A stretch of 37,337 nucleotides of DNA, taken from contig NZ_VCKW01000058.1 in assembly GCF_005889715.1 (NCBI RefSeq), forward strand, positions 1-37,337, in the 5' to 3' direction. The translations under genes and the position numbers were made by a program. The notes below the pieces were generated by a model. That model was not told the DNA's origin and ran no database searches. It saw only the letters and a program-made list of their open reading frames with translations. This document shows, piece by piece, positions 32,378-37,337 of the stretch (positions are counted from its first letter, which is position 1; the number at the start of each line of letters is the position of its first letter). This stretch comes from Actinomadura soli (GTDB taxonomy: Bacteria; Actinomycetota; Actinomycetes; Streptosporangiales; Streptosporangiaceae).

Positions 32378-34504
32378 ATGACCGCTCGTGCGACCCTCCC
32401 TTACGGCTCATGGCCTTCACCCATCTCTGCGGCCGATGTCGCCCGCGCTCGGCTGCGCCTCAGCTTTCCCACCGTCGCGGGCAACGACGTGTGGTGGCAG
32501 GAGACGCGGCCCGAAGAGGGCGGGCGGACAACGGTCATCCATCTCAAGGGCGGTCACCGCACCGAACTGCTGCAGGCGCCGTGGGACGCGCGTACACGCG
32601 TCCACGAGTACGGCGGGCGGTCGTACCTGACGGTGCGCGGCGAGGGCGGCGGCCTGTCGGTCGTGTTCGCCAACTACGAGGACCAGCGCCTCCACCGCCT
32701 CGACGAGGGCGACCCGAAGCCGTATCCGCTGACGCCCGAGCCGGCCGTCCCGGCGGGGCTGCGGTACGCCGACTTCGTGCTGTCCCCTGACGGGACGGAG
32801 ATCTGGTGCGTCTGCGAGGGCCACATCGCCGCCCCCCAGGAAGCGCCGCAGGCCACGAGCGCGGGGACGAGTACGGGCGGGGACGCGGGCACGAGCGCGA
32901 GCACAGGAGCGGGCACGGGCACGGGCACGGGCGAGTCTGGGACGGACGGCGCGGGGCCGGAGGGCGGCGTGGACGACAAGCCCGCCACCCTGGGCATCAG
33001 GCGCGCGATCGTCGCCGTCCCGCTGGACGGCAGCGCCGCCGACAACGCGGGCGCGATCCGCGAACTGGTCACCGGCGCCGACTTCTACGCCTCCCCCTCG
33101 CCGTCCCCGAGCGGCGGCCACCTGGCCTGGGTGCAGTGGAACCACCCGCGCATGCCGTGGGACGGCACCGAAGTGCGCGTGGCGGCGATCGAGAACGGCA
33201 CGGCGGTCGCGCCCCGCACCGTCAAGGGCGGGCTCACCGAGTCGGCGCTGGCGCCGCTGTGGCGCGACGACCAGTCCCTGTACGTCATCTCCGACTGGCC
33301 GGGCTGGTGGAACATCTACCAGGTCGGCCTGCACGGCGAGTCGCCGCAGGCGCAGTACCCGGCGGAGGAGGAGTTCGCCGGTCCGCTGTGGCAGCTCGGC
33401 GGAATGCCCTACGCGCTGCTCGGCGACGGCCGTCTCGCCGTCCTGCACGGCGAGGGCAACCTGCGTCTCGGCGTCTACGACCCCGAGACGCTGGAGCTCG
33501 TCGACCTGGAGGTCCCCTACGAGCACTGGCAGACGCAGCTGTCCACGGACGGGACGACGATCGTCGGCATCGCGGGCGGTCCCGACCTGCCGACATCCGT
33601 CGTCCGGGTCGACACCACGACCGGACGCGTCGAGGGGCTGCGCAGGGAGCTGGCCGAGCTGCCCGACGTCGCGTACCTGTCCAGGCCGCGCGCCGAGCAG
33701 TTGGAGGGGCCGTTCGGGCGCCCCGTCCACGCCTACATCTACCCGCCGACCAACCCGGAGGCGGCCGCGCCGGAGGGCGAGCTGCCGCCGTACGTCGTGT
33801 TCGTGCACGGCGGGCCGACGGGACGCGTCTCCACGGTGCTCGACCTGGAGCGGGCGTTCTTCACCAGCCGCGGCATCGGCGTCGTCGACGTCAACTACGG
33901 CGGGTCCACCGGCTACGGCCGCGCGTACCGCGAGCGGCTGCGCCGCCAGTGGGGCATCGTGGACGTCGAGGACGCCGTCGCCGCCGCGCAGGCCCTCGTG
34001 GACGGCGGCATCGCCGACCCGTCCCGCCTCGCCATCCGCGGCGGCTCGGCGGGCGGCTGGACGACGCTCGCCGCCATCACGCAGACGGACGTGTTCAAGG
34101 CCGCCACGTCCTACTTCGGGATCAGCGACCTGCAGAGCTTCGTCAAGGCCACGCACGACTTCGAGTCGCGGTACCTGTTCGGCCTGATCGGCCCGCTGCC
34201 CGGCTTCGAACGCGCCTACGAGGAGCGGTCGCCGCTGAACAACGCCGACAGGACGGCGTGCCCCGTCCTGCTCCTGCAAGGCCTCAACGACCCGGTGGTG
34301 CCGCCGGACCAGTCCGAGCGCTTCGCGGTGGCGCTGGCGGCGAAGAAGACGCCGTACGCGTACCTGACGTTCGAGGGCGAGTCGCACGGCTTCCGGCGCG
34401 CCGACACCGTCATCCGTTGCCTGGAGTCCGAGCTGGCGTTCTACGGCCAGACTCTCGGCTTCAAGCCCCGCGGCCTCGCCCCCATCGACCTGACCGTCGG
34501 GTAG
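32378..34504 (+). CDS. S9 family (prolyl oligopeptidase-type) peptidase
   Basis: A 708-residue cytoplasmic serine peptidase of the dipeptidyl-/acylaminoacyl-peptidase type. An N-terminal beta-propeller (about 20-420) with repeated Trp/Tyr blades precedes the alpha/beta-hydrolase domain. The catalytic triad is visible: Ser557 in GGSAGGW, Asp638 in QGLNDPVVPP, and His670 in ESHGF. The oxyanion segment FVHGGPTG lies near 480. Such enzymes cleave short peptides after Pro or remove blocked N-terminal residues; substrate is unknown. Residues of about 153-205 are a low-complexity Gly/Thr/Ser/Ala insertion within a propeller blade, not seen in usual members. There is no clear ribosome binding site at the ATG. 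Confidence 0.92.
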   Translation: MTARATLPYGSWPSPISAADVARARLRLSFPTVAGNDVWWQETRPEEGGRTTVIHLKGGHRTELLQAPWDARTRVHEYGGRSYLTVRGEGGGLSVVFANYEDQRLHRLDEGDPKPYPLTPEPAVPAGLRYADFVLSPDGTEIWCVCEGHIAAPQEAPQATSAGTSTGGDAGTSASTGAGTGTGTGESGTDGAGPEGGVDDKPATLGIRRAIVAVPLDGSAADNAGAIRELVTGADFYASPSPSPSGGHLAWVQWNHPRMPWDGTEVRVAAIENGTAVAPRTVKGGLTESALAPLWRDDQSLYVISDWPGWWNIYQVGLHGESPQAQYPAEEEFAGPLWQLGGMPYALLGDGRLAVLHGEGNLRLGVYDPETLELVDLEVPYEHWQTQLSTDGTTIVGIAGGPDLPTSVVRVDTTTGRVEGLRRELAELPDVAYLSRPRAEQLEGPFGRPVHAYIYPPTNPEAAAPEGELPPYVVFVHGGPTGRVSTVLDLERAFFTSRGIGVVDVNYGGSTGYGRAYRERLRRQWGIVDVEDAVAAAQALVDGGIADPSRLAIRGGSAGGWTTLAAITQTDVFKAATSYFGISDLQSFVKATHDFESRYLFGLIGPLPGFERAYEERSPLNNADRTACPVLLLQGLNDPVVPPDQSERFAVALAAKKTPYAYLTFEGESHGFRRADTVIRCLESELAFYGQTLGFKPRGLAPIDLTVG
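32911..32928. repeat. Hexamer tandem repeat inside the S9 peptidase gene
   Basis: GGGCAC occurs three times in tandem, within a wider stretch (about 32860-32960) of imperfect GGCACG/GGGACGAG units. It encodes the Gly-Thr-rich insertion of the propeller. Confidence 0.7.
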
Positions 34505-34595
34505 CCGCCGATCAGGTCGCGGGCGCCGACGCTGTCGCGTTCGCGGGCGCGGTGACGGCCCGGCTGAGGGAGGTCGGGGCGGCGGTGGGCCGGGG

Positions 34596-36167
34596 TCAGC
34601 GGGCGAACTCGATGGCGCGGGACTCGCGGACGACGGTGACGCGAATCTGCCCCGGGTACGTCAGCTCGTCCTCGACCTGCTTGGCGATGTCGCGGGCGAT
34701 GACCTGCGCCTGGATGTCGTCGACGGAGTCCGGCTTGACCATCACGCGGATCTCCCGCCCGGCCTGCATCGCGAAGACCTTCTCCACGCCGTCGTGCTTC
34801 TCCCGCGCGATCTGCTCCAGCCGCTCCAGCCGCTTGACGTACGCCTCCAGGGATTCCCGGCGCGCTCCCGGGCGGCTGCCGCTGATCGCGTCGGCGGCCT
34901 GGGTGAGCACAGCCTCGACCGTCCGGACCTCGACCTCGTTGTGGTGCGCTTCGATGGCGTGCACGACGTCCTCGTGCTCGCCGTACCTGCGCGCGATCTC
35001 GGCTCCGATCAGCGCGTGGCTGCCCTCCACCTCGTGGGTGAGCGCCTTGCCGATGTCGTGCAGCAGTGTGCACCGCTTCGCGATCTCCACCGGCAGCCGC
35101 AGCTCGCTCGCCATGACGCCCGCGAGGTGCGCGGACTCGATCAGGTGCTTCAGCACGTTCTGCCCGTAGGACGTCCGGTAGCGCAGCTGGCCGAGCAGCG
35201 CGATCAGCTCCGGGTGCATGTCGGCGATGCCGACCTCGACGAGCGCGTCCTCGCCGGCCCGCACGCACAGCTGCTCCACGTCGCTCTTGCTGCGCTCGTA
35301 GATCTCCTCGATGCGCTGCGGATGGATCCGCCCGTCCAGGACGAGCTTCTCCAGCGTCAGCCGCCCGACCTCGCGCCGCACCGGGTCGAAGCAGCTCAGC
35401 AGCACCGCCTCCGGCGTGTCATCGATGATCAGGTTCACACCCGTCGTCGTCTCGAACGCGCGGATGTTGCGGCCCTCGCGGCCGATGATGCGGCCCTTCA
35501 TCTCGTCGCTCGGCAGGTGCAGCACCGAGACCACCGACTCGGCGGTCTGCTCGCTCGCGACCCGCTGGATCGCCAGCGTCACGATCTTGCGGGCGCGCTT
35601 GTCGCCCTCGGCCCGCGCCGCGTTCTCGATCTCCCGGACGATCGGGATGGACTCCCGCTTCGCCTGGTTCTCGACCGCCGTGACCAGCTCGCCCTTGGCC
35701 TGTTCGGCGGTGAGCCCGGCGGCGCGTTCCAGGATCTTGCGCCGCTCATCCTCGACGGCGGCGAGCTCCTCCTTGCGGGCCTCAAGGGCCTTCTTCGTCT
35801 CGGCGAGCCGCCCGGACCACTCCTCCAGCCGCCGCACCTCACCGTCCAGGCGCTGCTCCCGCTCCGCGAGGCGCGCCTCCCGGCGTTCCAGATCTTCCCG
35901 GACGGTCCGCAGGTCGTCGCGGAGGGACCGGCCCTCTTCCTCGGCCTCCGCCCTGGCGTCCGAGGCGATCCGCTGCGCCTCCCGCTCGGCCTTCTCCAGG
36001 ACGGTCTTGGCGTCCTGCTCGGCCTTCGTTTTGATCTCGTCGCCCTCGCTCCGTGCCCGGGCCATCTCCGCCGCGGCCTTGCCGGGCATGCCCGGACGCC
36101 ACAGGACGACGATCACGAGAGCGACCAGGGCCACCAGCAGTGCTGCACCCAGCAGGACGCTCTCCAT
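34596..36167 (-). CDS. rny: Ribonuclease Y
   Basis: A 523-residue membrane-anchored endoribonuclease that starts mRNA decay. Order: membrane helix (about 4-24), a long charged coiled coil (30-200) with KTVLEKAEREAQRIASDARA, a KH RNA-binding domain (VLHLPSDEMKGRIIGREGRN), and an HD domain with metal-binding His370-Asp371 (LLHDIGKALTHE). The C-terminal segment ends QIRVTVVRESRAIEFAR. Length matches the family (about 520). AGGAAGGA lies eight bases before the ATG. It is downstream of recX on the same strand, but a 356-bp gap with its own candidate promoter separates them. The plus-strand S9 peptidase gene is convergent. Confidence 0.96.
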   Translation of the reverse strand: MESVLLGAALLVALVALVIVVLWRPGMPGKAAAEMARARSEGDEIKTKAEQDAKTVLEKAEREAQRIASDARAEAEEEGRSLRDDLRTVREDLERREARLAEREQRLDGEVRRLEEWSGRLAETKKALEARKEELAAVEDERRKILERAAGLTAEQAKGELVTAVENQAKRESIPIVREIENAARAEGDKRARKIVTLAIQRVASEQTAESVVSVLHLPSDEMKGRIIGREGRNIRAFETTTGVNLIIDDTPEAVLLSCFDPVRREVGRLTLEKLVLDGRIHPQRIEEIYERSKSDVEQLCVRAGEDALVEVGIADMHPELIALLGQLRYRTSYGQNVLKHLIESAHLAGVMASELRLPVEIAKRCTLLHDIGKALTHEVEGSHALIGAEIARRYGEHEDVVHAIEAHHNEVEVRTVEAVLTQAADAISGSRPGARRESLEAYVKRLERLEQIAREKHDGVEKVFAMQAGREIRVMVKPDSVDDIQAQVIARDIAKQVEDELTYPGQIRVTVVRESRAIEFAR

Positions 36168-36523
36168 GAGGCAGATCCTTCCTCGCCGCGGGTCCGTCCT
36201 GAGTCGGGACCCTGCCTAGCGAGGATTTACTCGCGTCCAGCGGACGGCCGGAGACGGGCCATCGCCGGGGCCGCGCACCCGCGCGCCGCCGATGACCAGG
36301 CCGAATCCGGTCGACGAACGTGTCCTGTATGCCTCTCAGCTGCTGGAACGTGCTCGGTCGTATGACAATCCGCGAGACGCGGAGTAACTCCTCACTGCCG
36401 TAACGGTAAGCGGCATGGAGGTAATGAGCAAGCAAACGTGGGGCATTCCGGACTAACCGAACGTCAACGTGATGCCTCTCTTACCACGTTCCTTACTGCG
36501 CTCATTGCGGCCCTCTCCTCGGG
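36168..36523. other. rny upstream region / long leader
   Basis: A 356-base gene-free stretch between recX and rny. If the promoter at 36403-36431 is right, rny has a 5' leader of about 230 bases. Leader hairpins (minus-strand sense) include GGGTCC/GGACCC at 36190-36212, about 15 bases before the ribosome binding site, and GCGAG/CTCGC at 36219-36234. A frame on the minus strand running from recX into this region has no family similarity. Confidence 0.5.
36403..36431 (-). promoter_or_regulatory. Candidate rny promoter
   Basis: On the minus strand TTGCTC (36426-36431), a 17-bp spacer and TACCGT (36403-36408) match the TTGNNN / TANNNT pattern. A 5-bp stem TGCCG/CGGCA (36396-36415) overlaps the -10 and could mark an operator or be chance. 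Confidence 0.4.
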
Positions 36524-37306
36524 TCAGTCGAGGGGCGGGTCGTCCGGAAGGGCCTCCGGATCGGTGCCGTTTTCGGCCAGTGCCTCTCTCACGATCCGGT
36601 AGGAGAGGCCGGGCGAGTAGCCCTTGCGGGCGAGCATGCCCATGAGGCGGCGCATGCGCTTGGCGGGGTCGACCCCGGCCGTGGACGGGAGTTTGCGGAC
36701 GACGAGGGCACGGGCGGTCTGCTCCTCCTGGGCGGGGTCCAGCGACTCGACGGCGTCGCTGACGGTCTCGTCCGCGACGCCGCGCCGGCGGAGCTCGGCC
36801 GCGAGGGCGCGTCTGGCGAGGCCGCGGCCGGTGTGCCTGGACTGGACCCATGCCTGTGCGAACGCCTCGTCGTCGATGAGGCCGACGTCGCTGAAGCGTC
36901 CGAGCACCCGTTCGGCGACGTCGTCGGGGATGTTCTTGCGCCGCAGCGCGTCGGCGAGCTGCGCCCGCGTGCGCGGGGACGCCGCCAGCATGCGGAGGCA
37001 CACCTCGCGCGCCGCACCCTCGGGATTCGCGTCGCGCCCCGCGCCGCCCTTCCCGGCACTTGACGCCTCACCCAGTGGACTTGACGCCTCGCCCAGTGCA
37101 CCTGACGCCTCGCCCAGTGCACCTGGTGCCTCGTCCGGTGCACCTGGTGCCTCGTCCGGTGCGCCTGACGCCTCGCCCGGTTCGCCCAACGGTGCCCCGG
37201 TCATACGGCCCCCGCTGGCACCGGCCCCGCCCGTGCGATCTGAGCCCGGCTCATCCCCTGGTGGCCAGGGAGGGGCGAGCGCGGCGTCATGGGCGGGGGC
37301 TCGCAT
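36524..37306 (-). CDS. recX: RecX family regulator of RecA
   Basis: A 260-residue protein. RecX binds RecA filaments and modulates their growth and ATPase. The C-terminal 165 residues form the three-helix repeats of the family: AREVCLRMLAASPRTRAQL, VLGRFSDVGLIDDEAFAQAW, GRGLARRALAAELRRRGV, and a last module with MLARKGYSPGLSYRIVREAL. The first 95 residues are Pro/Gly/Ala/Glu-rich and hold a 7-residue tandem repeat, so most of the extension is probably disordered. The start could be ATG at 37304-37306 (no Shine-Dalgarno site) or ATG at 37202-37204 (GGGGGC upstream). recA would be expected beyond the right edge; the contig ends before it. Confidence 0.88.
   Translation of the reverse strand: MRAPAHDAALAPPWPPGDEPGSDRTGGAGASGGRMTGAPLGEPGEASGAPDEAPGAPDEAPGALGEASGALGEASSPLGEASSAGKGGAGRDANPEGAAREVCLRMLAASPRTRAQLADALRRKNIPDDVAERVLGRFSDVGLIDDEAFAQAWVQSRHTGRGLARRALAAELRRRGVADETVSDAVESLDPAQEEQTARALVVRKLPSTAGVDPAKRMRRLMGMLARKGYSPGLSYRIVREALAENGTDPEALPDDPPLD
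37059..37184. repeat. 21-bp minisatellite, six units, in recX
   Basis: Six units of exactly 21 bp start at 37059, 37080, 37101, 37122, 37143 and 37164, with core CCTGACGCCTCGCCCAGTGC or the variant CCTGGTGCCTCGTCCGGTGC. In recX they encode the 7-residue units GEASGAL / DEAPGAP. Two sequence classes alternate in blocks, suggesting unit duplication. Confidence 0.92.
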
Positions 37307-37320
37307 GGGAGGCGTTGTGC

Positions 37321-37337
37321 CTGTCTCTTATACACCT
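37321..37337. other. Tn5/Nextera mosaic-end adapter remnant at contig end
   Basis: The last 17 bases begin CTGTCTCTTATACAC, identical to the first 15 bases of the 19-bp Tn5 mosaic end used in Nextera libraries, followed by CT. This is a sequencing-library artefact, not chromosomal sequence, and marks this edge as a contig end. Confidence 0.9.

Noticed and set aside
32417..34387. 656-codon minus-strand frame opposite the S9 peptidase
   Set aside because: Antisense shadow; the plus strand has a full catalytic triad.
36453..37001. 182-codon minus-strand frame across the recX end and rny leader
   Set aside because: It overlaps recX in another frame and is Arg/Pro-rich with no motif.

Overview
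The window reads as chromosomal DNA of a high-GC actinobacterium. Third codon positions are almost all G or C, GTG and TTG starts occur, and several starts lack a Shine-Dalgarno sequence but have a TANNNT -10 box at leaderless distance. The order recX / rny / gluABCD / miaB / miaA / dapF / hflX matches the core region downstream of recA in streptomycetes and relatives. I lean towards Thermomonosporaceae (Actinomadura-like), but that is inference. The right edge is a contig end: the last 17 bases are a Tn5/Nextera mosaic-end remnant, not genome.

Left part (1-7302, all minus strand): competence-type DNA uptake genes comEA-comEC behind a DegV-family lipid-binding gene, an imidazolonepropionase-like amidohydrolase lacking two expected catalytic residues, a 606-base repeat-bearing gap, and the ribosome-rescue GTPase hflX.

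Carbon metabolism block (7424-13123, plus strand): malate synthase A followed by glycolate oxidase subunits glcD, glcE and glcF, joined by one-base TGATG overlaps. Together they would oxidise glycolate to glyoxylate and condense it with acetyl-CoA to malate. A membrane-anchored protein of unknown function follows.

Transport and regulation block (13961-23413): a translationally coupled peptide-type ABC importer operon on the minus strand (permease, permease, fused double ATPase, lipoprotein binding protein); then a divergent pair of an ABC-2/YhgE-like membrane protein and a TetR regulator, with twin palindromic operators between them; then a histidine kinase with no response regulator beside it.

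Core block (23749-37306): dapF (lysine and peptidoglycan), miaA and miaB (tRNA A37 modification) with a LigB-fold protein of doubtful metal site between them, a small antitoxin-like gene, the glutamate-type importer gluABCD with a 15-bp hairpin between binding protein and permeases, an S9 peptidase, RNase Y with a long candidate leader, and recX carrying an in-frame 21-bp minisatellite.

I found no rRNA, tRNA, CRISPR array, insertion sequence, phage gene or riboswitch I could support. No wholly new system is evident. The most promising leads are the altered amidohydrolase, the TetR/membrane-protein switch, the gluB-gluC hairpin and the rny leader.
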